Source: JAAXKN01 sp050258815
GTDB taxonomy: Bacteria; Bacteroidota; Ignavibacteria; Ignavibacteriales; SURF-24
Direction of reading: 5' to 3'
DNA length: 64,000 bases
Assembly: GCA_050258815.1 (NCBI GenBank)
Contig: JBLMZM010000242.1
Location: 1 to 64,000, forward strand
This document shows positions 36,332 through 46,237 of the stretch, one piece after another. The translations under genes were made by a program, and so were the position numbers. The notes beneath the pieces are model-generated. The model searched no databases, was not told where the DNA came from, and saw only the letters and a program-made list of their open reading frames with translations. Every line of letters begins with the position of its first letter. Position 1 is the stretch's first letter.

Positions 36332-38405
36332 GTCTTCAGTTATAAGTGTATTGGACAAGGTACTCCTGGGATGTGCCATTCTTTTTCTTGTTAGTACGAA
36401 TAACTCCATTTTCCTGAATCAGCTCGGGTATTATGGAGCATTGCTCTGTATCATTGCTGAATATTTCCTGGGAAAAAATAAATTCAGAAAAACGGGACTC
36501 GAACTGGTATTTCTGCTATTCATACTGGCGGAATTTCTATCGGCAGTATTTTCAGTAAACCATCCCCAGGCATTTCAGAATTTGCTAAAGAGATTTCTTC
36601 TGATTCCGATCGTATATATGGTGCTGGGTGCCGCAGATAATACTGAGAAGGCAAAAATGTTCTTCAAGGTTTATCTGGGTGCTGCACTTCTTACAATATC
36701 TGTGTATCTGATATTTGCATACAAATATTTTATTGCCCGCCTTTATGTAGTTGAAGGCAAAGGGCCGTCTTTGTTTCAATATGTTATGACGGCCGGGGGA
36801 CTGATAAGTTTTACGTCGTTATTTATGTTTGCACTCCTGATAAATGAAAAGACAAGGCTGAAAGTAAAATTTTTATATCTGGCAGGATTTATCGTAACCA
36901 TCATCGCCCTGCTGGCAAGCGATACCCGTGCGGCATGGATCGGAACAGCGGCCGGAATACTTATAATTCTGCTCATTAAAAGGAAGTGGGTAATACTTGC
37001 TCCCGTATTAATCATTTTTATTGTGGCTGTTTTTGTACAGAAAACTAAGAGCAATGTTTATATCTATTCTGTAAAAGACGGCAGGCTGAGTAAGGAAGCT
37101 GAATTCCCAACTGAGGGCAGGGCTTCGTATATTTATAATGAGGACGGAAGTTTTTATCTGAGTGATTTTCAGAACGGAGTAGTTAAGTACAATGGTACGG
37201 TAATTAAGAGCAAATTTGAGGCTTCTTTCCCGGTTCTGACCTTCCTTCAGTGGAAAGATGACTTTTACCTGGCGCGATTGCTGGATAACAGAATGGTTGT
37301 CTACAGGAAAGTTTCGGGGCAAATGAACCGGGTGAAGGAATTTGCATCTCCGGGACTTTTAACCGGTTATGAAATGAAAAACAGTTGTCTTTATACGGCA
37401 GATTCTGACAGCGGGCTGACGGTATACTACAATCCTGAAAATATAAAGCAGATAGTCCGGTTCCCTGAAATAACCCACATAAAAAGGCTAAGTGTGGATT
37501 CGGCCTACCTTTCGGTATTTACCAGTGAAAACAGGCTGCAGGTATATACATTAAAAAATAAAATGCCGGATGTAAAAATATATGATGAGGTTAGACCAAC
37601 AGAATATGGTTATATGAGCCTTATAGATGATAAATTGTTTTTTAATGACGGCAAAGAACTGAACCTATTTCACCTGACAAAAGGCGGAATTACTCCATTG
37701 GACAGCAGCAGCATATTGAAGGATGTCTGGACATTGGCCATTGCTGAAGGAAAGCTCTTAGGGGTAGATTCCAAGGGTGAAATTTATGAGTTAGATTATC
37801 CGCTGGACAGCAAAATAAAAATAAGAACTACTTACTCCCTGCCATTTGCACCCGCATTCATGTCGTTTTATGAGGGTAAATTCTACATTACCCAGGTCAA
37901 GCTTAACCGTTTTGGCAGTATCGTGGACCCTTATCACATAACGAATGTAGAGAGATTGCATTTGTGGCATGCGGGCTTACTCATGTTGAAAGACCATCCG
38001 TTCTTTGGTGTGGGTGATATTGACATGCAGCCTGTTTATATAAAATACAGGAATTATTATGACAAGGAAACCTTCGGGCACCTGCACAATAATTACGTCC
38101 ATTTGCTGGCAGTGCTCGGCATTCCGGGATTTATAATAGTAATGGTAATGCTTGTAAGCATACTAGTGGCTCACATGAAAGCTTATAAATCGCTGAAGCA
38201 TATTGAATTTGTTTCCTCATATTCTCTGGGAGCCCTGGCCTGTTTTGTGGGATTTCAGGTATATGGTCTGGCAGAATGGAATTTCGGGGATCATGAAATC
38301 ATTACGATGGTCTGGTTTACACTTGGATTAAATCTGGCATTTTATTATTCCAGCAGAAAAGGGGACGAGGTTAAGGATTCCCGTGAAGAGACACTAACAC
38401 ACTAA
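36321..38405 (+). CDS. O-antigen ligase-like protein with large embedded soluble domain
   Basis: About 694 residues. The N-terminal ~240 are hydrophobic with about eight transmembrane segments. The C-terminal ~155 carry the Wzy_C/WaaL periplasmic motif (MLKDHPFFGVGD, then HLHNNYVHLLAVLGIPGF) and the last membrane segments. Between them, roughly residues 243-540, sits a ~300-residue polar, beta-rich region with repeated blade-like units (for example GSFYLSDFQNGVV, KLFFNDGKELNLF, GKFYITQVKL). Ordinary ligases of this family have only a short loop there. I take ATG 36321 (MENKSSVIS); ATGs at 36276 and 36297 are alternatives lying inside the ABC gene. Confidence 0.75.
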   Translation: MENKSSVISVLDKVLLGCAILFLVSTNNSIFLNQLGYYGALLCIIAEYFLGKNKFRKTGLELVFLLFILAEFLSAVFSVNHPQAFQNLLKRFLLIPIVYMVLGAADNTEKAKMFFKVYLGAALLTISVYLIFAYKYFIARLYVVEGKGPSLFQYVMTAGGLISFTSLFMFALLINEKTRLKVKFLYLAGFIVTIIALLASDTRAAWIGTAAGILIILLIKRKWVILAPVLIIFIVAVFVQKTKSNVYIYSVKDGRLSKEAEFPTEGRASYIYNEDGSFYLSDFQNGVVKYNGTVIKSKFEASFPVLTFLQWKDDFYLARLLDNRMVVYRKVSGQMNRVKEFASPGLLTGYEMKNSCLYTADSDSGLTVYYNPENIKQIVRFPEITHIKRLSVDSAYLSVFTSENRLQVYTLKNKMPDVKIYDEVRPTEYGYMSLIDDKLFFNDGKELNLFHLTKGGITPLDSSSILKDVWTLAIAEGKLLGVDSKGEIYELDYPLDSKIKIRTTYSLPFAPAFMSFYEGKFYITQVKLNRFGSIVDPYHITNVERLHLWHAGLLMLKDHPFFGVGDIDMQPVYIKYRNYYDKETFGHLHNNYVHLLAVLGIPGFIIVMVMLVSILVAHMKAYKSLKHIEFVSSYSLGALACFVGFQVYGLAEWNFGDHEIITMVWFTLGLNLAFYYSSRKGDEVKDSREETLTH

Positions 38406-38414
38406 TAATGATCT

Positions 38415-39200
38415 ATGGATGGAAGCTTGAACCAGGAAATTAAAATATCATCAATTATACTAGCAAAGGACGAGGAACATAACATTGCAAGGTGTATAGA
38501 CAGCCAGAATGGCTGCGTTGATGAAATCATAGTTATTGTTGACAGCAGGACCTGTGACAATACGGTTGAGATACTCAAGAAGAAAAATGTCCTATATGAA
38601 GTGACTGAATGGCAGGGATATTCAAGAACAAAGCAGTATGCTCTGAAAAAGGCCACCCATGACTGGGTTCTGTGGATTGATGCTGATGAAGCACTCACAC
38701 CTGAGCTCTGCCGTGAAATATCGGATTTCAAGAAAACCCGGCCGGCTCATCAGGCCTATTCAATTCCGCGCAAAGCCAATTTCCTGGGCAGATGGATCAT
38801 GCACAGCGGCTGGTATCCGGGAAGAGTGGTCAGGTTATTTGACAAGAATAGTGCAGATTTCAGCGATAAGGATGTGCATGAGCATCTGGTTATCAGTGGC
38901 GGGGTTGGAAAATTAAACAGCGATCTGGAGCACTATACCGATCCCTCTATAAAACACTATTTTAACAAGTTTAATATATACACTACACTTGCTGCCGAAG
39001 AACTCTATAAAAAGAATAAAAACGTTTCGATTAAAGACATCATTTTGCGTCCTGCATTTCTGTTCTTCAAGATGTATATTCTAAAGGCGGGATTCCTGGA
39101 CGGACTGCATGGTTTTATACTTGCTATATTTTCTTCTGCATATGTCTTTACAAAGTACTGCAAGTTATGGGAGATGAAAAAAGAAAAGGGTAAGGAATAA
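38415..39200 (+). CDS. Glycosyltransferase family 2 (WaaE-like)
   Basis: 261 residues. GT-A fold with SSIILAKDEEHNIARCIDS at the start, nucleotide-sugar aspartates in DEIIVIVDSRTCDNT, and DxD-like LWIDADEALTPEL. Family members of this size add glucose to the inner core of lipopolysaccharide. The C-terminus has one hydrophobic segment (about 205-245). Position after the MsbA-like exporter and ligase supports a cell-surface glycan role. Confidence 0.88.
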   Translation: MDGSLNQEIKISSIILAKDEEHNIARCIDSQNGCVDEIIVIVDSRTCDNTVEILKKKNVLYEVTEWQGYSRTKQYALKKATHDWVLWIDADEALTPELCREISDFKKTRPAHQAYSIPRKANFLGRWIMHSGWYPGRVVRLFDKNSADFSDKDVHEHLVISGGVGKLNSDLEHYTDPSIKHYFNKFNIYTTLAAEELYKKNKNVSIKDIILRPAFLFFKMYILKAGFLDGLHGFILAIFSSAYVFTKYCKLWEMKKEKGKE

Positions 39201-39216
39201 TATTATATCCTTACCC
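39175..39216 (-). terminator. Terminator of the S46 peptidase gene
   Basis: On the minus strand, stem GGGTAAGGA / TCCTTACCC followed by TTTTCTTTTTTC. It begins 45 nt past the peptidase stop and overlaps the end of the convergent glycosyltransferase gene. Confidence 0.7.
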
Positions 39217-39260
39217 CTTCACGTTAAATAATACTTCTAATAATAGCCGATTTCGCTTGG

Positions 39261-41444
39261 TTAAAGCGCAACACCCAGCTCTCTGAGAATAAAGTCGGCA
39301 CCGCCTATCTTCTGAGTGACCCACAGTACGTATCTGATGTCAACACCAATTGAACGGCTGTAGTTTTCGTTCCATGCGTAATCATTAATTGTTGCTTCAT
39401 ATGTGCGGTCAAAGTTTACTCCTATTAACTCACCATATGCGTTCAGCACCGGACTGCCTGAGTTCCCGCCGGTCGTATCCATATCATAAAGTATTGCTAC
39501 TGGTAAACCTTTTGCCTGTTCACTGTAGAATTTGCCAAAATCCTTATTCATATAGAGTTCACGCAGTTTTTCGGGAATTTTGTATTCATTGCCCTGGAAG
39601 CTTTTTTCAATAACTCCCTGCAGTGTTGTAACTGGCGAATAATAAACGGCATCCGATGGTGAATATCCTTTTACGTGTCCATAAGTGAGTCTCAAAGTGC
39701 TGTTTGCATCAGGAATAAAGGATTTTTTCTGCCACAGCCGCTTAGCCTCGATGAGTTGAGCCGAGAGATTATCCAGAGTTCCCTCAATAGTTTTCTTTTC
39801 CATATCATATGAGGCGATCTGTTTACGAAGATCAGCCGCCAGTTTAATCACAGGATTATTTAAAGAGATAAGCTCATCATAACTTTTACTCAGCAGGCCA
39901 TTGAAATAATTCTGATCAGAGAGTTTATTTTCATTAAAAGCTCCGGCAATAAACTCATCAATAGCCTTATTTTTGTCTTTAGAGGCAATGATTTTATCAA
40001 CTGCTTCAATTCGTGAATTTTCCGGAAGCATAGCAGCATCAAGAAGCATTTTTTTAAGGAAAGTCTTGTCTGCTTCAATATTAAATGTACCATAAATGAC
40101 CGGAATGCTTTTCTTTATATCGGAAAGATTCTTCTCCATAAATGCAGTTTTTCTTTCGTTATCGGGTTTTTTAGTCTCAACAACATAATCCAAAGCTATA
40201 TCGGAGAGTCGGAGCAGGGTAGAAGCCCTGAATATCTGTCCCATCCAAAGATCACGCTTTGCATCCTTAAATATCTGCTGATATACTTTATTTGTTTCAT
40301 TCAGTACGTTTCCATATTTCTGTTTCAGGCCGGGATCCGAGTCAATGAAGGCCTGGAGCTGTTTTTCCTCGTCGCGTTTTTTATCAACGAGTGAAAGCAT
40401 CCGGAGTCCTTTTAGTTTGCCTTTATAGTTTTTAGTAACGTTGGCCAGTCCCTTTATTCTTGAAGCGAAACGGATAGCCAGCTCATGATCATCCTCTCCC
40501 ATTTTTTCCATTGTGCTGATCTGGTAATCGTAAAGCTCTGAGATATAAGGGAGCTGATATTTTTCCTGGTATTCCATGAACTGAGATGGTTTATGCCTGA
40601 AAGTTCTGCCCGGGTAACCCAGTATAAAAACAAAATCATCTTCCTTTACGCCATTTGCATTAACCTTCAGGAATTTTTTAGGCTTATAGGGAACATTATC
40701 CCTGGAATACTCGGCTGAACTGCCGTCCTTTGCAACATAGGCGCGCATAAAGGAGAAATCTCCTGTATGGCGCGGCCAAACCCAGTTGTCTGATTCACCG
40801 CCAAATTCTCCGATACTGCGGGGGGGAACATAAACGATACGTACGTCGCGAATTGTTTTATACTTAAATAGCACGTAATTCTGTCCCTCAAACATTTCAG
40901 ATACTTCAGCGCGGATGGATTTATCTTTTTTCTCGGCAGCTTCAACGATTTCTCTTCTTTTTCTATCCATAGCCTTCGCTCTTTCGGCCGGATCCTGAAT
41001 ACCTTCGGCGGCATTAAGAACCTGATCGGAGACGTCCTCATAGGAATCGGTAATCCTGCACATCATTCCCTTTGCTTCAATTTCCTCTTCATGCGTTCTT
41101 GCAATAAAACCATTTTCAATGTAATCATTCCGGACACTGCTTGCGGCCTGCAGGGCACCAAAAACGCAATGATGATTTGTAATTATCAGTCCCTGGTCTG
41201 AAATAAAGGATCCCGTGCATCCTCCGACATTAACCAGTGCATCCACCAGACTGATTCCCTCCGGATTATAGATTTCAAGAGGATCTATTTTGAGGCCTGA
41301 CTGCTTTAGCTGGAGATTATGGATCTCGCTCAAAGGGTACATTCCTTCTTCAAGATCCGGAAAAAATCTTGCAGCAAGAAACAAGGCGCAGGCTGTGCAG
41401 ATAAACAGCAACATACTTCTTTTATGCTTATGAATAGGAAACAT
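39261..41444 (-). CDS. S46 family serine peptidase (dipeptidyl-peptidase 7/11-like)
   Basis: 727 residues from ATG 41444, which has GGGAG eight nt upstream; a frame extension to 41546 has no such site. Signal/membrane segment about residue 10-28, then EGMYPLSEIHNLQL and the S46 core: catalytic His in GLIITNHHCVFGAL, the GGESDNWVWPRHTGDFSFMRAY stretch, and nucleophile Ser in GGNSGSPVLNAYGELIG. S46 enzymes remove dipeptides from the N-termini of peptides in the periplasm and are common in asaccharolytic Bacteroidota. Divergent from recG. Confidence 0.9.
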   Translation of the reverse strand: MFPIHKHKRSMLLFICTACALFLAARFFPDLEEGMYPLSEIHNLQLKQSGLKIDPLEIYNPEGISLVDALVNVGGCTGSFISDQGLIITNHHCVFGALQAASSVRNDYIENGFIARTHEEEIEAKGMMCRITDSYEDVSDQVLNAAEGIQDPAERAKAMDRKRREIVEAAEKKDKSIRAEVSEMFEGQNYVLFKYKTIRDVRIVYVPPRSIGEFGGESDNWVWPRHTGDFSFMRAYVAKDGSSAEYSRDNVPYKPKKFLKVNANGVKEDDFVFILGYPGRTFRHKPSQFMEYQEKYQLPYISELYDYQISTMEKMGEDDHELAIRFASRIKGLANVTKNYKGKLKGLRMLSLVDKKRDEEKQLQAFIDSDPGLKQKYGNVLNETNKVYQQIFKDAKRDLWMGQIFRASTLLRLSDIALDYVVETKKPDNERKTAFMEKNLSDIKKSIPVIYGTFNIEADKTFLKKMLLDAAMLPENSRIEAVDKIIASKDKNKAIDEFIAGAFNENKLSDQNYFNGLLSKSYDELISLNNPVIKLAADLRKQIASYDMEKKTIEGTLDNLSAQLIEAKRLWQKKSFIPDANSTLRLTYGHVKGYSPSDAVYYSPVTTLQGVIEKSFQGNEYKIPEKLRELYMNKDFGKFYSEQAKGLPVAILYDMDTTGGNSGSPVLNAYGELIGVNFDRTYEATINDYAWNENYSRSIGVDIRYVLWVTQKIGGADFILRELGVAL

Positions 41445-41561
41445 TGGAACTCCCGTAAAATATTTATAGTTAAGGAATAAAAATAAAAATAAATAAGGAT
41501 AAATCATCGAATAAATTTGATAAGTTGAAAGTTCGTTACCTTTCACTTATTTTTGAAAAAG

Positions 41562-43751
41562 ATGAATAACATAAATAATGACATATTACAGCAGTCTCCC
41601 AAATTTATTAAATCAGTTGGTCCTAAAAGAGCCGAGTCATTCAGTAAAATTGGCATTAATACTATCAGGCAGCTGCTATTTTACTTCCCGACAAAATATC
41701 TGGATCGCAGGACAATTCTGAATGCAGTAAAGATTTACGGATATGTTATCAACGGATATGTGGGTGAGGTAACTATAATAGGACAGGTTGTTGATAAGGA
41801 ACGGTTAAGATATGGAAAGAAAGAGATATTTAAGGTACAGATGCGCGATTCAAGCGGTTTCTTTGAGTGTGTCTGGTTTCAGAGCGGCAAGTTTTTCCAG
41901 CAGCTGTTCAATCCCGGTGAGCATTATGCAATATCTTCAAAACCAACTCTTACCAAATATGGCAATCTTCAGTTTATCCATCCCGATTTTGATAAGATCA
42001 CAGAAGATGAGTCACAGCGTTTCTTAAGCACGGGGAAAATCATTCCTTTTTACCGGGTTTCGAAGGAGCTGCATGCAACCAACATTGGTGACATGAGCTT
42101 AAGAAAAATTGTAAGTAATGCTGTTGAAAGTTATTCGGAATACCTGCACGAGAGCCTTCCCCCCGGGATAACAGAAAAATATGAATTGCCTGACATTATT
42201 ACTGCAATCAGGAACATTCATTTCCCTGAAAACCATGAAGTACTTAACAAAGCACTTCAGCGCTTTAAATTTGAAGAATTATTCTACATCGAATTGCTCG
42301 TCGCGCTAAGGAAGTATAATATTCGGGAGCAGATCCCCGGTTATTCCATGAAGATTAAGACTCATCTTGTTGCAGACTTTCTGAAGACGCTGCCCTTTGA
42401 GCTTACAAAGTCACAACTGGATGTTTTGAGTGACATCAGGAAGGATATGGAAGAATCCAAACCCATGAACAGACTTCTGCAGGGTGATGTCGGAAGCGGT
42501 AAGACGATAGTAGCATTGATAGCGATGTTAATAGCAAAGGATAATGGATATCAGGCTGCCCTGATGGCGCCCACGGAAATACTAGCCGATCAGCATTATA
42601 AAAATATAACAAGAATGCTCGAAGGATTCGACATAAAAGTCAGCCTTTTAGTAGGCGGGCAAAAAAAATCTGAAAAGAAAAAAAATCTTGCCAGCATAGG
42701 ATTGAATGAGAGTGATATTGTAATTGGAACTCATGCGCTTTTTGAAGAAAGTGTGGCCTTCAGCAATCTGGGCCTTGTAATAATTGATGAACAGCACCGC
42801 TTCGGAGTAATTCAGCGTTCAAAACTAATCACAAAGGGGCATTCACCCGACGTAATCGTAATGACTGCTACTCCAATTCCCCGTACGTTATCAATGACTA
42901 TATATGGAGACCTGGATGTTTCTACCATAAGGGAAATGCCGAAAAACAGAATACCTATCAAGACATCGCTGCGGGGTGAAGAAAAACTGCCGCAGATATA
43001 TAAATTCATCATTGATAAAGTGAAGGAGAATTATCAGGCATTTGTCATATATCCGCTCGTTAAAGAGTCGGATAAGCTGGAACTGAAGGCTGCAGAAACC
43101 CATTTCGAGGTGCTCAAAGAAACGTATCTGAGTGATCTGAATGTAGGTATGGTACATGGTCAGATGTCATGGCAGGAAAAAGAAGAAGTAATGCTGCAGT
43201 TTGCCGCGAAAAAATTTGACGTCCTGGTGGCTACAACCGTGATTGAAGTAGGTATTGATATTCCTGATGCCAATATAATTGTAATTAATGACGCGCAGCG
43301 TTTCGGTTTATCCCAGCTGCATCAACTGAGAGGAAGAGTCGGGCGAAGCAATAAGCAGGCTTATTGTATTCTGGTTACCCCGGATGAGTTTGCTGACAGG
43401 TCGAACATGTTTAATCCGGATATTGAGTTCATGTCGCCCGCACAGATTGAAAAAAATAAAACAGCTGCCCGGATGCAGGCAATGATAAAGCACAACAGCG
43501 GATTTGAAATATCAGAGATAGACATGAAATTACGGGGTCCTGGCGATATCTTCGGTACAAAGCAGAGCGGCTTTCCTGAATTAAAATACGTTGACATTCT
43601 GACTGATACGAGTCTGCTTATTGAGGCCAAGGCGGCCGCTTTTGAGATCATTGAAAAAGATCCTAAACTGCATCAGCCTTCCAATTTGATAATACGGGAG
43701 CACCTTCTGAAGGATTACAGGGAAAACCTGAAGTTTGCAAAGATTGCCTGA
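41562..43751 (+). CDS. recG: ATP-dependent DNA helicase RecG
   Basis: 729 residues. N-terminal wedge domain binding branched DNA (OB fold, about 60-180), then helicase motifs: LLQGDVGSGKTIVALIA (Walker A), APTEILADQHY, VIIDEQHRFG (DEQH box), MTATPIPRTLSMT, VATTVIEVGIDIPDA and LHQLRGRVGRS; RecG-specific C-terminal segment GPGDIFGTKQSGFPEL. Remodels stalled replication forks and Holliday junctions. ATG 41562 chosen; TTG 41553 would add three residues. Confidence 0.95.
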   Translation: MNNINNDILQQSPKFIKSVGPKRAESFSKIGINTIRQLLFYFPTKYLDRRTILNAVKIYGYVINGYVGEVTIIGQVVDKERLRYGKKEIFKVQMRDSSGFFECVWFQSGKFFQQLFNPGEHYAISSKPTLTKYGNLQFIHPDFDKITEDESQRFLSTGKIIPFYRVSKELHATNIGDMSLRKIVSNAVESYSEYLHESLPPGITEKYELPDIITAIRNIHFPENHEVLNKALQRFKFEELFYIELLVALRKYNIREQIPGYSMKIKTHLVADFLKTLPFELTKSQLDVLSDIRKDMEESKPMNRLLQGDVGSGKTIVALIAMLIAKDNGYQAALMAPTEILADQHYKNITRMLEGFDIKVSLLVGGQKKSEKKKNLASIGLNESDIVIGTHALFEESVAFSNLGLVIIDEQHRFGVIQRSKLITKGHSPDVIVMTATPIPRTLSMTIYGDLDVSTIREMPKNRIPIKTSLRGEEKLPQIYKFIIDKVKENYQAFVIYPLVKESDKLELKAAETHFEVLKETYLSDLNVGMVHGQMSWQEKEEVMLQFAAKKFDVLVATTVIEVGIDIPDANIIVINDAQRFGLSQLHQLRGRVGRSNKQAYCILVTPDEFADRSNMFNPDIEFMSPAQIEKNKTAARMQAMIKHNSGFEISEIDMKLRGPGDIFGTKQSGFPELKYVDILTDTSLLIEAKAAAFEIIEKDPKLHQPSNLIIREHLLKDYRENLKFAKIA

Positions 43752-44111
43752 GGAAATTTTTTTTTGTTTTAAAGTGAAACCAGAAGCATCCTAAATTCAT
43801 ACTATTTAATCCCCGGTTCTGAACTTAAGAACAGCATGTTGTGTTGATTTAATTAATAGATAAAATATTGTTTAAATAAATTGAAATGTTGTTTTACTTA
43901 TAAAATAACTTTTTATATTTTTACGAATATTTTTAAAAAATAATTTTTGATTTTTAAAGAAATATTTTCCTTATTGTTCAAAAAAATTTTAAAATTTTAT
44001 AGAAAGTTTTATATTACAGTTAAGTGTTCTTGCAGATTAATTTTTAGTTAAAACTTTTCATTGCTATTAAAACAAGGAGTAGTCATTACACCTTTTAGTC
44101 AGGACATTCAT
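43752..44111. other. AT-rich intergenic region before the ATP-grasp cluster
   Basis: 360 bp, very A+T rich, with many A and T tracts between 43870 and 44030. It must hold the promoter of the 44.1-47.9 kb cluster, but no -7/-33 pair stands out clearly. No ORF or RNA gene seen. Confidence 0.5.
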
Positions 44112-45182
44112 TTGAATGTCGCAATTACATTTAATGTAAAACCGGAAGAGGAGGCAGCAGCAGAACCTCCGTCTTCCAACGACATCTTATCACCTGAACC
44201 AGACCTATCGCCTATTCCAGCGGTATACAATGATATTTATGCCGAATGGGATTCTTTCGAAACCATAAATGCAGTAGAGCAGGCACTAGCCAAATATCAC
44301 AATGTTACTTTAATTGAAGCAAATGAATCAGCCTACGAAAAATTAAGAGAAGTGCGGCCCGATATTGTGTTCAATATTGCAGAAGGTGCTAATGGAATAA
44401 GCAGAGAAGCACAGATTCCGGCCATGCTTGACATGCTTGGAATACCATACAGCGGCAGTGACCCGCTTACACTGGCAACGTGTCTGGACAAGGCCCGTAC
44501 AAAAGAAATTTTGTCTTACTATAACATTAAGAATCCGCGTTTTATTACGGCAAGTGATCCGAAAGAACTCGTACAGCAGGAAATAAAGTTTCCGGCAATT
44601 ATTAAGCCCGTTGGTGAAGGTTCAAGCAAGGGGATTTTTAATTCTTCATTCGTTACAAACAGGAAAGATCTGGAAGATACTCTCAGAAATAACAGCATAA
44701 TGTACAATCAGCCCTCATTGATCGAGGAGTTTCTTCCCGGAAGGGAATTTACCGTTGCCATTATTGGGAACAATGACGAGGCTATGGTACTGCCGGTTGT
44801 TGAAATCAATTTTAATGAGCTCCCGGCTGACATGGCTCCCATATACTCATACGAAGCCAAGTGGATTGTAGACAATAGAGAAAACCCCCTTAATATTTTT
44901 ACATGTCCTGCAAAATTGGACGCAGTACTGGAAGAAAAGATAAAAAAGACGGCATTAAGTGCATATCATACTCTAAGGTGTAAGGACTGGAGCAGGATTG
45001 ACGTGCGGCTGGATTCTGACGGAGAGCCAAACATAATAGAAATTAATCCATTGCCCGGCATTTTACCGGATCCAAAGGAAAATTCCTGCTTCCCAAAAGC
45101 TGCGCGCGCGGCAGGATTAACCTATGATGAGATGCTTAATAGTGTATTATTTGTTGCAGCAAGAAGGTATGGACTGATATGA
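44112..45182 (+). CDS. D-Ala-D-Ala ligase-like ATP-grasp enzyme (1)
   Basis: About 356 residues from TTG 44112, giving NVAITFNVKPEEE, the usual Ddl-like beginning, with AGGA seven nt upstream; the frame could extend to TTG 44061. Residues 13-45 are an acidic/proline insert. ATP-grasp features: IIKPVGEGSSKGI (ATP loop), EEFLPGREFTVAIIG, RIDVRLD and the metal/substrate end IIEINPLPGILPDPKE, which keeps the NxxPG form of D-Ala-D-Ala ligases. A cell-wall Ddl is possible, but the cluster (second ligase, GNAT, aminomutase) suggests a peptide or amino-acid conjugate. 4-bp ATGA overlap with the next gene. Confidence 0.8.
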   Translation: MNVAITFNVKPEEEAAAEPPSSNDILSPEPDLSPIPAVYNDIYAEWDSFETINAVEQALAKYHNVTLIEANESAYEKLREVRPDIVFNIAEGANGISREAQIPAMLDMLGIPYSGSDPLTLATCLDKARTKEILSYYNIKNPRFITASDPKELVQQEIKFPAIIKPVGEGSSKGIFNSSFVTNRKDLEDTLRNNSIMYNQPSLIEEFLPGREFTVAIIGNNDEAMVLPVVEINFNELPADMAPIYSYEAKWIVDNRENPLNIFTCPAKLDAVLEEKIKKTALSAYHTLRCKDWSRIDVRLDSDGEPNIIEINPLPGILPDPKENSCFPKAARAAGLTYDEMLNSVLFVAARRYGLI

Positions 45183-46237
45183 GCAATGATTTAAGGGTGT
45201 TAATCTGTTATAATGAGCCGGTAAAGGCATATAAAAATTATATCGGCAAAAATATTATTTCCGATGAGGAAAACGTTGACCTCTCGGAAACGGATATGCT
45301 GAACCATATAAATGATATTACAAGCAGTTTACAGTTATACTATAAAAATGTAGAAACCCTGGCCTTTAATTCGGATGTAGCGGAAGTAATTTCAAGAATT
45401 GAAAGTTATTGTCCTGATCTTATATTCAACTTTGTTGAATCCATTGAGGGTATAGCCAACTATGAGGCTTATGCTGCCGGATTATACGAGCTTTTAGGAT
45501 ATAGTTATACCGGAAATTCTCCTTTATGCCTGGGGTTATGTCTGAATAAGGCCAGAACCAAACAGCTGCTGCTGTCAAATGGAGTTAAGACGCCGGGTTT
45601 TTATATTGCCCGCTATAATACAAAAGTTGACGAAAGCACATTCAGGCTGAAGTTTCCGGTAATCTTAAAGCTTGTAAATGAAGATGCAAGCATTGGCATC
45701 TCAGAATTTTCTGTAGTAGAAGATATGAACGAGGTGAACAGCAGACTTGAATTTTTGTTTAAGATATACAAGCAGGACATTATTGTTGAAGAGTATATTA
45801 ACGGAAGAGAATTTAATGTTTCCATATTAGGCAATAATGTTTTGCCAGTGTCGGAAATTAATTTTAATGGCTTACCAAAAGGCTTACCAAAAATTGTAAC
45901 GTATGAAGGGAAATGGTCACCAAACAGCATTTATTTTAAGTATACTAACCCTAATTGTCCGGCAGACATAAGCGAAGAGTTAAAACAAAAGATAGAGGAT
46001 ACTGCAAGGAAGGCTTACATGGTTATGAACTGCCGCGACTATGCCCGTATTGATATTCGTTTAAGTAAAAGTGGTGTTCCGTACGTAATTGAAGTAAATC
46101 CAAATCCGGACCTCTCTACAGATGCCGGGTTTGCAAGGGCAGCTGCAGCTTCGGGACTGACTTATCCTGAGCTTCTGTATGCAATTTCCAATTTTGCACT
46201 AGACAGGAAAGAGAATGATACGAAAATTAAAACCTGA
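45179..46237 (+). CDS. ATP-grasp ligase, D-Ala-D-Ala ligase-like (2)
   Basis: 352 residues, clearly related to but diverged from the preceding gene. Shared features: DLIFNFVESIEGIANYEAYAAGLYELLGYSYTG, LNKARTKQLL, VILKLVNEDASIGIS (ATP loop), VEEYINGREFNVSILG and RIDIRLSKSGVPYVIEVNPNPDLS. The last motif lacks the PG that follows N in Ddl, so substrate use probably differs. The N-terminal 90 residues are also distinct. Overlaps the GNAT gene by 23 bp. Confidence 0.8.
   Translation: MSNDLRVLICYNEPVKAYKNYIGKNIISDEENVDLSETDMLNHINDITSSLQLYYKNVETLAFNSDVAEVISRIESYCPDLIFNFVESIEGIANYEAYAAGLYELLGYSYTGNSPLCLGLCLNKARTKQLLLSNGVKTPGFYIARYNTKVDESTFRLKFPVILKLVNEDASIGISEFSVVEDMNEVNSRLEFLFKIYKQDIIVEEYINGREFNVSILGNNVLPVSEINFNGLPKGLPKIVTYEGKWSPNSIYFKYTNPNCPADISEELKQKIEDTARKAYMVMNCRDYARIDIRLSKSGVPYVIEVNPNPDLSTDAGFARAAAASGLTYPELLYAISNFALDRKENDTKIKT

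Noticed and set aside
44112..45182. Plain housekeeping ddl as the explanation of the whole cluster
   Set aside because: A second diverged ligase, a GNAT and an aminomutase follow with overlaps; a wall-synthesis ddl would be expected next to mur/fts genes.
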